DNA from: Nostocales cyanobacterium HT-58-2
Lineage (GTDB): Bacteria > Cyanobacteriota > Cyanobacteriia > Cyanobacteriales > Nostocaceae
NCBI GenBank assembly: GCA_002163975.1
Contig: CP019636.1
Span: 5,707,501-5,771,500 of the forward strand
Direction: 5' to 3'
DNA: 64,000 nucleotides
Below the pieces are notes generated by a model that worked only from the letters and a program-made list of their open reading frames with translations, was not told where the DNA came from and searched no databases. A program made the position numbers and the translations under genes. Positions 27,064 to 35,160 of this stretch are shown here, piece by piece; position 1 is the stretch's first letter; each line of letters begins with the position of its first letter.

Positions 27064-28215
27064 ATGATAATGTTACCTAAATTCTATCAAAACTGCTTTT
27101 CCAATGTACTGACACCGACGCAGTACAAGATGCTCTCAATCTTGATTATGCTATTGCAATTTCATAAAACTGTGACGATTGAGAAGCTCTCATCTGTATT
27201 TCCACAACCGATACTTTTTGAAAGTCGGCGACGGAGTATCCAAAGGTTTTTACTGCTGCCGCAATTATCAATTCAATATCTGTGGTTTCCCCTGCTCAAA
27301 AGATGGATAAAAAACAGGGATATATTGGGAAAGAAACAACTGATATTTGCCATTGATAGAACACAATGGCGTGACCAAAATGTGTTTGTCATCAGTTTCA
27401 TTGAAGAAAAAAGAGCAATACCTGTTTACTGGTTATTGTTATCAAAAAGAGGATGTAGCAATTTGGGTGAGCAGAAAAAGTTAATTCGACCATTGCTGCG
27501 GTTGTTTAAAGGATATCGAATGTTGGTGCTGGGTGATAGAGAATTTCATAGCATCAAACTGGCGAATTGGTTACACAGCAAGGGAATTGACTTTGTGCTA
27601 CGTCAAAAGCAAGGCACATATATTCGACAAGAAAATCAATCATATCAACGGTTACAATCTTTGGGATTAATTCCTGGTATCTCATTCTTCCTAACAGGTA
27701 TTCAAGCAACTAAACAGAAAGGTTTTACTAAATTTAATTTAGCCGGATATTACAAGCGTAAATATCGTGGCAAAGTTGAGCCTGCTGGCTGGTTTTTACT
27801 GACTAACCTAAATAGTCTCGAATCAGCAAGGAAAGCATTCAAACTACGAAGTGGCATCGAGGCGATGTTTAAAGATTGTAAGACTGGTGGCTATAATCTC
27901 GAATCTACTTCTGCTGATGGTCAACGTCTGATAGCACTAATTTTATTAATTGCTATCGCATATACTTGTGCTGTTAATGCTGGTCGTCGCTCCCGCCAGA
28001 TGGGACTACAAAAATATGTTGGTCGTCTGAAGGAATTACACCGATTACATCGCCGACATAGTACATTTTGGGTTGGTTTATATGGTCTACTTTGGGTGGG
28101 AGCAATGGAATTTTGGGCTCATTTCGCTCATGATTTGATGCGCTTAAAGCCCAGTAAATTACCTTATTTTCACAAGGGTCTACGTGCTATGTCTCTTATC
28201 CAATCTGCTTTGTAG
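27064..28215 (+). CDS. DDE transposase of IS copy 2
   Basis: 383 residues, identical in sequence to the transposase of copy 1, with D98, D158, E266 and the R-x3-E-x6-K signature of IS4-type enzymes. The frame is intact from ATG at 27064 (or ATG at 27070) to the TAG just inside the right terminal repeat. Both copies could in principle be active. Confidence 0.93.
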   Translation: MIMLPKFYQNCFSNVLTPTQYKMLSILIMLLQFHKTVTIEKLSSVFPQPILFESRRRSIQRFLLLPQLSIQYLWFPLLKRWIKNRDILGKKQLIFAIDRTQWRDQNVFVISFIEEKRAIPVYWLLLSKRGCSNLGEQKKLIRPLLRLFKGYRMLVLGDREFHSIKLANWLHSKGIDFVLRQKQGTYIRQENQSYQRLQSLGLIPGISFFLTGIQATKQKGFTKFNLAGYYKRKYRGKVEPAGWFLLTNLNSLESARKAFKLRSGIEAMFKDCKTGGYNLESTSADGQRLIALILLIAIAYTCAVNAGRRSRQMGLQKYVGRLKELHRLHRRHSTFWVGLYGLLWVGAMEFWAHFAHDLMRLKPSKLPYFHKGLRAMSLIQSAL

Positions 28216-28696
28216 CTTCTTTGTCACCCCTTCAGATTTCTACCCCTTGTTTCAAGAGATTTTGGTACAGCAGATCCACCTCTTGTCGACTATCTGCACT
28301 AAAAGCAAGATGATGCAATCCTGGAGAATAGCGATCATGCTTTTGATGAGATGGTTCCGTATTAGAAGGAGAAATGGTTATGACACCATGAGGACTTGCC
28401 CAGAGTATCAACTGCGGTGTTTTTTCTCCCTGTTCATAACCAAGGAATCCAAGTAGCGCGTTGTAAAAAACCTCTGAGCGCTCTAGATTGGATACTGTCA
28501 GCGCTATGTGATTGATAGCTCCTAGTTTCATAGTTTTTTACCGTATGTCTTGTGACTGTTTCCAGTACACACCCTCCTGTAAGGGCAGAGTCAACCCATC
28601 TCAGATATACGGACGCGCTAGCTACTAACACAAATAAAGCCCGCGCAGGTGGACTTACTAGACTTGTTGCAAAAATTATGATTAATGGATACTTAG

Positions 28697-28741
28697 AACC
28701 ACAGATACATATAGATAAACTATCTGTATGTATCTGTGGTT
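28697..28741. repeat. Dispersed palindrome of the AACCACAGAT family
   Basis: AACCACAGATACATA on the left and TATGTATCTGTGGTT on the right fold into a long hairpin. A close relative with the same AACCACAGAT ends lies at 49217-49273. The rest of the 28532-28974 gap (about 440 bp) shows no gene and only low-value open frames. Confidence 0.7.
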
Positions 28742-28974
28742 CGTGGTTTCTTCCTGTCCCTGACCCAAGTACTGTATAGACCGTGCAGGTGGCAAGGTAG
28801 GACTGCAGGAGAAGGTATATCGAAGACATACCCGAAGGGCTGTGTTTGTCTAGCCCCAGAAGTTCCAACCTGTGGGTGGGGCAAAGCGAGTGAGGTGCTG
28901 CATAAGTCGCCAATTTAACAGTGGCAAATGGTGTACTAGCAGACAAATGCACCTAGATGAACACCTTATAACTT

Positions 28975-29262
28975 CTATCTTTCCTCTTGCTCTAGAAGCT
29001 TGGAAAGCCTATTTCTAATGTCTTGTACTTGCTTGTCGTTCTTAGGTAGTGTTAACAGGCGAACTTCAATCTCTGCAATATTGTCGATCCGAGTCGTTTT
29101 CTCCCAAATCCTTTTTTCTGCTTCGGATTCATGTTCGTAACGAAATGTTACAGTGTCAGAATCGACGTCTAAAATTTCTACGTTCTTTAACCAGCCGTTA
29201 CTACTTTTGACAAAAAGCCAAACATTTGGCTTACCAATCAGTTCCTTGAGTTTACTTTGCAT
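28975..29262 (-). CDS. Small conserved protein of unknown function
   Basis: 95 residues with ATG start. A beta-rich core (PNVWLFVKSSNGWLKNVEIL; DTVTFRYEHESEAEKRIWEK; DNIAEIEVRLLTLP) is followed by a helical tail (DKQVQDIRNRLSKLLEQEER). The pattern suggests an SH3-like or Tudor-like small barrel with an amphipathic C-terminal helix. I do not recognise a named family with certainty. It is divergent from glgA across about 280 bp. It is likely a real gene, since both composition and the predicted fold look coherent. Confidence 0.65.
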   Translation of the reverse strand: MQSKLKELIGKPNVWLFVKSSNGWLKNVEILDVDSDTVTFRYEHESEAEKRIWEKTTRIDNIAEIEVRLLTLPKNDKQVQDIRNRLSKLLEQEER

Positions 29263-29318
29263 ACAGATTATCTTAGATTTAGGAGCTTGTACTAGGCTTA
29301 ACAGAATTTGTAAATTGA

Positions 29319-29364
29319 GCTTAAGATATATTTTTACATCTGGCTTAAGACATATTTTTACATC
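29319..29364. repeat. Tandem 22-bp direct repeat upstream of glgA
   Basis: GCTTAAGATATATTTTTACA (29319 onward) recurs as GCTTAAGACATATTTTTACA at 29343, a 24-bp period with one mismatch over 22 bp. Each copy starts with the palindrome CTTAAG. It lies in the divergent region between the 95-residue gene and glgA and could be a pair of regulator sites or a simple duplication. Confidence 0.6.
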
Positions 29365-29540
29365 ATTTTCTCATTTTGAAAAGCTTTGAACCAAAATATT
29401 TTGGCAACAGATGATACAAATCACGTTATGATTTGAAGATTTGTACCTAATGAGCGGGTAACTGACTTGCCAATGGATACATCTTTTCTGTCATCATGGA
29501 AAAGATAATAAAAGTGAATTTTTATTAAGTGAGGATACAA

Positions 29541-31019
29541 ATGTACATCGTACAGATTGCCTCGGAGTGCGCTCCTGTTATCAAAGCTGGAGGCTTAGGC
29601 GATGTCGTTTACGGACTCAGCAGAGAATTAGAAATCCGGGGGCATTGCGTCGAAATCATTCTGCCAAAGTACGATTGTATGCGCTATGACCATATCTGGG
29701 GACTTCATGATGCTTTCATGAACTTGTGGGTGCCCTGGTATGGTGGTGCAATTCACTGTTCAGTGTATTGTGGCTGGGTACATGGACGGCTGTGTTTCTT
29801 TATTGAACCTCATTCTGGGGATAACTTCTTCAATCGAGGCTGCTACTACGGTTGCAACGATGACAATATGCGATTTGCGTTCTTTAGCAAAGCCGCATTA
29901 GAATTTCTACTCCAGAGCAACAAGCGACCTGATGTCATCCATTGCCATGACTGGCAGACGGGCTTGGTTCCTGTCATGCTCTATGAAATGTATAAGTATC
30001 ATGGGATGGAGTATCAACGGGTCTGCTACACCATCCACAACTTCAAACATCAAGGTTTTGGGGGCGTCGATACTCTCTGGGCAACGGGTTTAAACCGGGA
30101 GCCGTATTACTTCCAGTACGATAAACTACAGGACAACTTCAATCCCTTTGCCCTAAACTTTATGAAAGGGGGCATTGTCTACTCCAATGCTGTGACCACA
30201 GTTTCGCCTTATCATGCATGGGAAGCTTGTTACACCGACATTGGTTATGGATTGGGTCACACCTTGCACCTACACCAGGATAAATTCACTGGGGTACTCA
30301 ATGGCATAGATTATGATTTTTGGAATCCTGAGATAGATCGCTACATTCCCCATCACTATACTCAAAACAATTTTGAAGAAAAAGCCAAGAATAAAAAAGC
30401 TTTACGCGAGCGACTGCTTTTGCAGGATGTTGATAAACCAATCATTGCTTACATTGGTCGTTTAGATGAGCAAAAAGGCGTTCATCTTGTCCATCACGCA
30501 ATGTATTACGCTCTCCACAATGGAGCGCAATTTGTCTTGTTGGGTTCGGCAACAGAGTCAGGAATCAATGCTCATTTCCGCCATGAGAAAAACTTTTTGA
30601 ACAATAATCCTGATGTTCATTTAGAACTTGGTTTTAATGAAGAATTATCCCACCTCATTTATGCAGGCGCAGACATGATTGTTGTCCCCAGCAACTACGA
30701 ACCGTGTGGACTCACCCAAATGATTGGGCTGAAGTATGGTACTGTACCCATAGTTCGGGGAGTTGGTGGGCTTGTCAATACTGTGTTTGACAGAGACTAC
30801 GACCAAAATAAATCTCCAGAGGAACGCAATGGATATGTGTTCTACCAGTCGGATTATCATGCTCTGGAATCAGGATTGGAACGCGCTTTGAAGCTGTGGT
30901 ATAACCATCCGCAAGAGTTCCGTAAACTTGCGCTCCAAGGTATGGAGTATGACTACTCTTGGAACCACCCAGGGAAAGAATACGTAGAGATTTACGACCA
31001 TATCCGACACAAATGGTAG
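29541..31019 (+). CDS. glgA: Glycogen synthase (ADP-glucose-dependent)
   Basis: 492 residues from ATG at 29541, with GAGG 6 bp upstream; the frame opens at a GTG four codons earlier. GT5 glycosyltransferase extending alpha-1,4-glucan from ADP-glucose in the cytoplasm. ADP-glucose site K15-x-GGLGDV; IHCHDWQTGLVPVMLYE; TVSPYHAWE; the C-terminal domain has IAYIGRLDEQKGVHLVHHAM and VPSNYEPCGLTQMIGLKYGTVPIVRGVGG with the E-x7-E-like site. Length and N-terminus match the cyanobacterial GlgA2-type enzyme better than GlgA1. A hairpin follows at 31051. Confidence 0.96.
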   Translation: MYIVQIASECAPVIKAGGLGDVVYGLSRELEIRGHCVEIILPKYDCMRYDHIWGLHDAFMNLWVPWYGGAIHCSVYCGWVHGRLCFFIEPHSGDNFFNRGCYYGCNDDNMRFAFFSKAALEFLLQSNKRPDVIHCHDWQTGLVPVMLYEMYKYHGMEYQRVCYTIHNFKHQGFGGVDTLWATGLNREPYYFQYDKLQDNFNPFALNFMKGGIVYSNAVTTVSPYHAWEACYTDIGYGLGHTLHLHQDKFTGVLNGIDYDFWNPEIDRYIPHHYTQNNFEEKAKNKKALRERLLLQDVDKPIIAYIGRLDEQKGVHLVHHAMYYALHNGAQFVLLGSATESGINAHFRHEKNFLNNNPDVHLELGFNEELSHLIYAGADMIVVPSNYEPCGLTQMIGLKYGTVPIVRGVGGLVNTVFDRDYDQNKSPEERNGYVFYQSDYHALESGLERALKLWYNHPQEFRKLALQGMEYDYSWNHPGKEYVEIYDHIRHKW

Positions 31020-31050
31020 TGGCTTAGAGTTTCATAGTTGTAACAGATCC

Positions 31051-31086
31051 ATCCCTCTGTGGCAGATAAAGACGGCACAGGGGGAT
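31051..31086 (+). terminator. Hairpin after glgA
   Basis: ATCCCTCTGTG (31051-31061) pairs with CACAGGGGGAT (31076-31086), 11 bp with one G-U type mismatch and a 14-nt loop. No T tract follows on either strand, so it is a probable mRNA end-stabilising hairpin or weak terminator between the convergent glgA and hydroxyacid dehydrogenase genes. Confidence 0.5.
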
Positions 31087-31137
31087 TAGCTATTAGCAGT
31101 ATGTTTCTCTCGTCCGCCACCTGCTCCCCCGACTCTC

Positions 31138-32118
31138 TCATAAATAGACTTCAGGATTGACACAATGAGGCAATCGCTCTCCCTCCAACCCAGCAATAAG
31201 ATTGGCGATCGCCATGTTTGCCATTTTTTCTCGTGTTTGAAGACTAGCACTGCCAATGTGAGGTGTAATAATCAGGTTATCTAAACTCAGCAAAGGGCTA
31301 TCGGTTGGTATTGGTTCTGGGTCAGTGACATCTATGGCAGCACCTGCAATTTGACCACTTGAAAGCGCTTGGTATAATGCTTCTGGGTTTACAATTGCTC
31401 CCCGTGCCGTGTTAATGAGAATAGCAGACTGCTTCATCAGTTCAAACTGGCGATCGCCGAAAAGATGATATGTCTCCTCCGACAATGGCGTATGAATTGT
31501 CACAAAATCAGATTTTTGCAGTAGACTGTCAAACGTAGTAAATTCCACACCTAAAAGTTTTTCTAACTCTGGCTCACATTTGTGATTGCTAGTATAAAAA
31601 ATTTGCATATCAAACCCTTTGGCACGACGAGCAACCGCCTGACCAATGCGCCCAAAACCGACAATCCCCAAAGTCGCACCTGTGATGTTGGGTCCCAATA
31701 ACAAATCTGGTTCCCACGTCCGCCACTGACCTGCACGAGTGAATCGGTCTGCCTCTACCACTCGTCGTGCAGATGCCATAAGTAATGCCCAAGTCAAGTC
31801 AGCAGTCGCATCTGTTAAAACACCGGGGGTATGACCAATTGGTATTTTGTGTGCAGTCGCGGCAGAAATGTCAATATTGTCGTATCCAACTGCCATTTGG
31901 CTAATAACTTTAAAAGAGGTTCCAGCTGCTTTTATAAGTTGCAGATCAATCCGGTCAGTCAGCAAGCACAACAAACCATCAATCGCCTTGACCTTTTCCA
32001 GTAAAACTTCATAAGGAGGCGGTTGGCGTTTTTCCCAGACTTCAATGGTAGCAATCTGTCGCAGTGGCTCTAATTTGGTCGGAAGGCGGCGAGTGATAAA
32101 GACTTTGGGTTGGGACAT
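31138..32118 (-). CDS. D-2-hydroxyacid dehydrogenase, probably glyoxylate/hydroxypyruvate reductase
   Basis: 326 residues from ATG at 32118; the frame extends to 32184 and would overlap hemD. NAD(P)-binding Rossmann domain with GATLGIVGFGRIGQAVARRA; the catalytic Arg, Glu and His lie in INTARGAIVNPEALYQ, DVTDPEPIPTDSP and IITPHIGSASLQTREKMA, the order of the D-isomer-specific 2-hydroxyacid dehydrogenases. The N-terminus KVFITRRLPTKLEPLRQIA is typical of the GyaR/GRHPR branch, which reduces glyoxylate or hydroxypyruvate in photorespiratory metabolism. It is 28 bp downstream of hemD and possibly co-transcribed. Confidence 0.9.
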   Translation of the reverse strand: MSQPKVFITRRLPTKLEPLRQIATIEVWEKRQPPPYEVLLEKVKAIDGLLCLLTDRIDLQLIKAAGTSFKVISQMAVGYDNIDISAATAHKIPIGHTPGVLTDATADLTWALLMASARRVVEADRFTRAGQWRTWEPDLLLGPNITGATLGIVGFGRIGQAVARRAKGFDMQIFYTSNHKCEPELEKLLGVEFTTFDSLLQKSDFVTIHTPLSEETYHLFGDRQFELMKQSAILINTARGAIVNPEALYQALSSGQIAGAAIDVTDPEPIPTDSPLLSLDNLIITPHIGSASLQTREKMANMAIANLIAGLEGERLPHCVNPEVYL

Positions 32119-32146
32119 GGTTGAGGTGACTACAGATGCATCAAGT

Positions 32147-32962
32147 TCAAGCAGAGTGAAAATATGCGGCGATCGCCTCAGCAAATCCCGCGAATGAACT
32201 ATAATTCTCGCTAACTATCGAGACATTTAAACCTAACTTTTGTGCATTTGCTGCTGTGTAGGGTCCAAAGCAGGCAAGCGCACAATTTTCGTAATCTCTT
32301 TTTGAGTCAACCATCTGCAAAAAACCTGCTATTTCCGCAGTGCTGCTAAAGGCAATGACATCAATTTTGCCTTGCTGAATCAGGTTTAACTCAACCTCAT
32401 AAATATTTTTGTTTAAAGATTGTGTCCTGTAGGTGGGTACACGGGTGACTTTCATCCCCAATTTTTCTAACCCTGCAACAAAGTTTGGAATCACATCGGG
32501 TTCCAGGATGCCTACAACTTCTGGAACTAGGACGAGTATACTTTTCTTATAAATATCTGGAATTTTAGCCAATTCAGCAATGATTCCTGATGGGCTGGGT
32601 TCTTTTGGTACGAAATCGACTTTGATTCCCAAAGCTGCTAATCTTTCTGCGTCTACTCCAATTGCACACATCCTACATTTTGTCAATATAACGGGGTCTA
32701 TCTCCAAATCTTCTAGGCGTTGGAAAAATCCATCAATACCGTTTCTGCTGGTGAAAGCAATCCAATCAAATGCCTCGATATGTTGCACAGCAGCATCTAA
32801 CTCAGTAAAATCTGCCAATACACAGGTTTCGATAGTTGGCATCAAAAACGGCATACCACCTTTGTAAATGAGTTGCTGAGATAATCTAACTGCATAGTTA
32901 CGAGGTGCGGTAACGATGATTCGCTTACCGTGTAAGGGCAGTTGAAAAGATGGAGTCAGCAA
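32147..32962 (-). CDS. hemD: Uroporphyrinogen-III synthase
   Basis: 271 residues. It cyclises hydroxymethylbilane with D-ring inversion, the step feeding heme, chlorophyll, phycobilins and B12. Two-domain fold signatures: GKRIIVTAPRNYAVRLSQQL at the N-terminus, FDWIAFTSRNGIDGFFQRL, and IDVIAFSSTAEIAGFLQMV with the C-terminal CFGPYTAANAQKLGL. The start is TTG at 32962, supported by an AAGGAGG site 9 bp upstream and no in-frame ATG nearby. It is followed closely by the hydroxyacid dehydrogenase gene. Confidence 0.92.
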   Translation of the reverse strand: MLTPSFQLPLHGKRIIVTAPRNYAVRLSQQLIYKGGMPFLMPTIETCVLADFTELDAAVQHIEAFDWIAFTSRNGIDGFFQRLEDLEIDPVILTKCRMCAIGVDAERLAALGIKVDFVPKEPSPSGIIAELAKIPDIYKKSILVLVPEVVGILEPDVIPNFVAGLEKLGMKVTRVPTYRTQSLNKNIYEVELNLIQQGKIDVIAFSSTAEIAGFLQMVDSKRDYENCALACFGPYTAANAQKLGLNVSIVSENYSSFAGFAEAIAAYFHSA

Positions 32963-33007
32963 TTTAGTTTACCTCCTTGCACGAGATAAAACGTAGACGC
33001 AAGAGTG

Positions 33008-33237
33008 GTGAGACCAGTACCGCAGTTTCTTACGGAGGGAGACCCTCCTCAGAACTGCTCGCTGGAGAGAGAAGTTCCGTGCGGGGGTTCCCCCCGTTGA
33101 GGAAACTTCGGAGAGGGTTTCCCTCCGCAGGCAACTGGCGTTAGCGCAGCGGTAGCGACGTCAGGAGCGTCACCCGAAGGGTGAGACCAGTACCGCAGTT
33201 TCTTATGGAGGGAGACCCTCCTCAGGACTACTCGCTG
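33008..33237. repeat. Direct repeats and dispersed-repeat cluster between hemD and the acyltransferase gene
   Basis: A 57-bp sequence beginning GTGAGACCAGTACCGCAGTT occurs at 33008-33064 and 33181-33237 with three mismatches. Between them lies GAGGGTTTCCCTCCGCAGGC, related to the repeat at the lpxC 3' end, plus GC-rich hairpins such as GGGGGTTCCCCCC. The remainder of the 32963-33605 gap is AT-rich with no gene and must hold the promoters. Confidence 0.85.
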
Positions 33238-33605
33238 CAGGAGGGTGGAAGGTGTCCATTAACGCAGATAATTTCTGTATACTCCGCGTCTGGAGTGGTT
33301 ATTTCTTAATTTAAACCTTTGGCTAGAAATCTAAACTCTAAGTTGTGCTAAGTTGTGCAAACTTGTGCAACAACAGTCACAATTTCAGTTTTAGCATCTC
33401 TTTTGGGAGGTCTATTTGGCTTGTTCTCAAGCAGGATAGTTTGAGACTTTCTCTGAAAAAAAACAAAGGCATTATGGAGTGGATTTGGTCTAATAACAAC
33501 AAAAAAATGAGTAAATAATTAAAGAATATACTTTATGGGCTATTCGCGAGTTTTTTGGTGAGTTAGAGTTTCTTTATCCTTAGGAACACACCTTGGAGAG
33601 TCACC

Positions 33606-35030
33606 TTGCCTCATTCGATTCAACAAGCTCAACCGCCCCTGGAGTTTATTCCCCAACGTTTTAACCCATTTGTATACTTTATTACTAGAAGATTACTGCC
33701 CTTTTTGCTACGGTTTCGGACTCGACCATGGTTACCAGCCGGTATTGCACAGGTTGAAACTGTGAATGTCGAGATGCTAGTTCACATATACCAACAATTC
33801 CAAGCTGGCAAAATTCGCTTTTTGATAGCATTTCGCCACCCAGAGGTTGATGATCCCTTGTGCATGATGTATTTACTTTCCCATGCTGTACCGAAAGTGA
33901 CTCGTCAAAAGGGAGTTTCATTACAGCAACCAATTCATTCTCATTTTCTCTATGATCGGGGTATGACTCTGTGGACTGGTGATTGGCTTGGTTGGTTTTT
34001 TTCTCGGTTAGGGGGCTTGCCAATTCATCGAGGTAAGCGGTTAGACAAGGTTGGTATGCGGACAGCAAGGGATTTGCTGGCTAATGGTAAACTACCAATG
34101 AGTGTCGCTCCTGAAGGAGCCACCAATGGGCATAGTGAAATTGTTAGCCCTTTAGAACCTGGTGTTGCTCAGTTGGGTTTTTGGTGTGTAGAAGACTTAC
34201 TCAAGGCTAACCGAATTGAGGAAGTTTTGATTGTGCCAATTGGTATTCAGTATTTTTACATTAATCCACGTTGGGCAAAACTAGATTGGCTTTTGAGCAA
34301 ATTAGAAGCTGATTGCGGCTTGTCAATGCAGCAAATGAGTCAATCAAACCTCGTAGACCGAGAAGTAGACCGAGAAAAAGTTTTCTATGAGCGACTCTTG
34401 CGCCTGGGTGAACATGTCCTTTCACAAATGGAAGAGTTTTACGCTCGCTTTTACCATGAAAGTAAACCAGTCGTCACACAAATAGATCCATCTGCTAGCC
34501 GTAACCAAGTACTTCAAACTCGGCTCCAGAAAGTGTTAGATAAGTCATTACAAGCAGCTGAGCAATATTTTGGGCTTGAATCTCAAGGAACTGTGATCGA
34601 GCGCTGTCGTCGAATTGAGTCAGCAGGTTGGGATGATGTCCACAGAAAGGATTTGCCAAACTTGCACAAATTATCACCTGTAGAGCGCGGTTTAGCAGAC
34701 TGGATTGCTGAAGAAGCATCTCTGCGAACGCTCCATATGCGCTTAGTAGAGAGTTTTGTCGCAGTCACAGGAACTTATGTTCAACAGAAGCCTTCGTTTG
34801 AGAGATTTGCAGAAATATCTTTAATTCTGTTCGATCTCATCGCGCGGATAAAAGGGGAGAACCCTGTACGACCTCGGTTAGGTTTGCGAAAAGCGCGGGT
34901 AACGGTAGGTGAGCCAATCTCAGTCACAAAACGCTGGTCAATGTATCAGACAAGTCGTCATGCAGCAAGGCAAGCAGTTGACGAGCTAACCAAAGACTTA
35001 CAATTGGCGTTGGAAAATATGATTTCGTGA
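33606..35030 (+). CDS. PlsC-family acyltransferase (1-acylglycerol-3-phosphate acyltransferase-like)
   Basis: 474 residues, longer than simple PlsC enzymes. The acyltransferase core has the H-x4-D motif (H78, D83 in FRHPEVDDP), LGGLPIHRGKRL for the glycerophosphate-binding Arg, and the PEGATNG motif in place of the usual PEGTRS. An extra C-terminal domain of about 200 helical residues follows. No strong membrane segment beyond the N-terminus. Start TTG at 33606 with GGAGAG 5 bp upstream; no ATG is nearby. Probably acylates lysophosphatidate or a related lipid at the membrane. Confidence 0.82.
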   Translation: MPHSIQQAQPPLEFIPQRFNPFVYFITRRLLPFLLRFRTRPWLPAGIAQVETVNVEMLVHIYQQFQAGKIRFLIAFRHPEVDDPLCMMYLLSHAVPKVTRQKGVSLQQPIHSHFLYDRGMTLWTGDWLGWFFSRLGGLPIHRGKRLDKVGMRTARDLLANGKLPMSVAPEGATNGHSEIVSPLEPGVAQLGFWCVEDLLKANRIEEVLIVPIGIQYFYINPRWAKLDWLLSKLEADCGLSMQQMSQSNLVDREVDREKVFYERLLRLGEHVLSQMEEFYARFYHESKPVVTQIDPSASRNQVLQTRLQKVLDKSLQAAEQYFGLESQGTVIERCRRIESAGWDDVHRKDLPNLHKLSPVERGLADWIAEEASLRTLHMRLVESFVAVTGTYVQQKPSFERFAEISLILFDLIARIKGENPVRPRLGLRKARVTVGEPISVTKRWSMYQTSRHAARQAVDELTKDLQLALENMIS

Positions 35031-35160
35031 ATGATTTTGGGAGTTGGGGGCGATGTCTCAGGAAAAGCTGCAATGTTGTACATTGTCTCTATTGCAGGCT
35101 CCTTTTCCTTTTTATACTAGTACACTTGCCCTGTGTTTCCAGTGCTCGTAACTGTGCGAA

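Larger units (their letters stand above)
26964..28235 (+). mobile_element. IS4-family-like insertion sequence, copy 2
   Basis: 1272 bp, same length, same 15-bp terminal inverted repeats (CTGAAGGGGTGACAA) and same encoded transposase as copy 1, in the opposite orientation. A perfect 9-bp target duplication ATTTCTACC flanks it (26955-26963 and 28236-28244). The interrupted gene restores to an open frame only when 9 bp are removed, which confirms both boundaries. Confidence 0.95.
26837..28531 (-). pseudogene. VOC (glyoxalase/bleomycin-resistance) family gene interrupted by an insertion sequence
   Basis: The 5' part (28236-28531) encodes MKLGAINHIALTVSNLERSE through NLLKQGVEI; the 3' part (26837-26963) continues LDPPAEYDYLPDYYALYFLD, then GIKLELTHIPNWPPQL and TAG. 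Removing the 1272-bp element and one 9-bp duplicate leaves 414 bp, 138 codons, so the intact protein had 137 residues. Likely metal ligands H8 (NHIAL), the His pair in GLHHLAF and the Glu in KLELTH fit the vicinal-oxygen-chelate fold. As it stands, the frame stops at the IS junction, losing the last third. It pairs with the MerR gene downstream, suggesting a former drug- or electrophile-response unit. Confidence 0.92.

Noticed and set aside
28434-28952. 172-codon minus-strand frame upstream of the VOC gene
   Set aside because: Runs through a palindrome and overlaps the VOC start; composition and lack of homology argue against coding.
33008-33237. CRISPR array
   Set aside because: Only two long copies, with spacing and content unlike repeat-spacer units, and no cas genes nearby.
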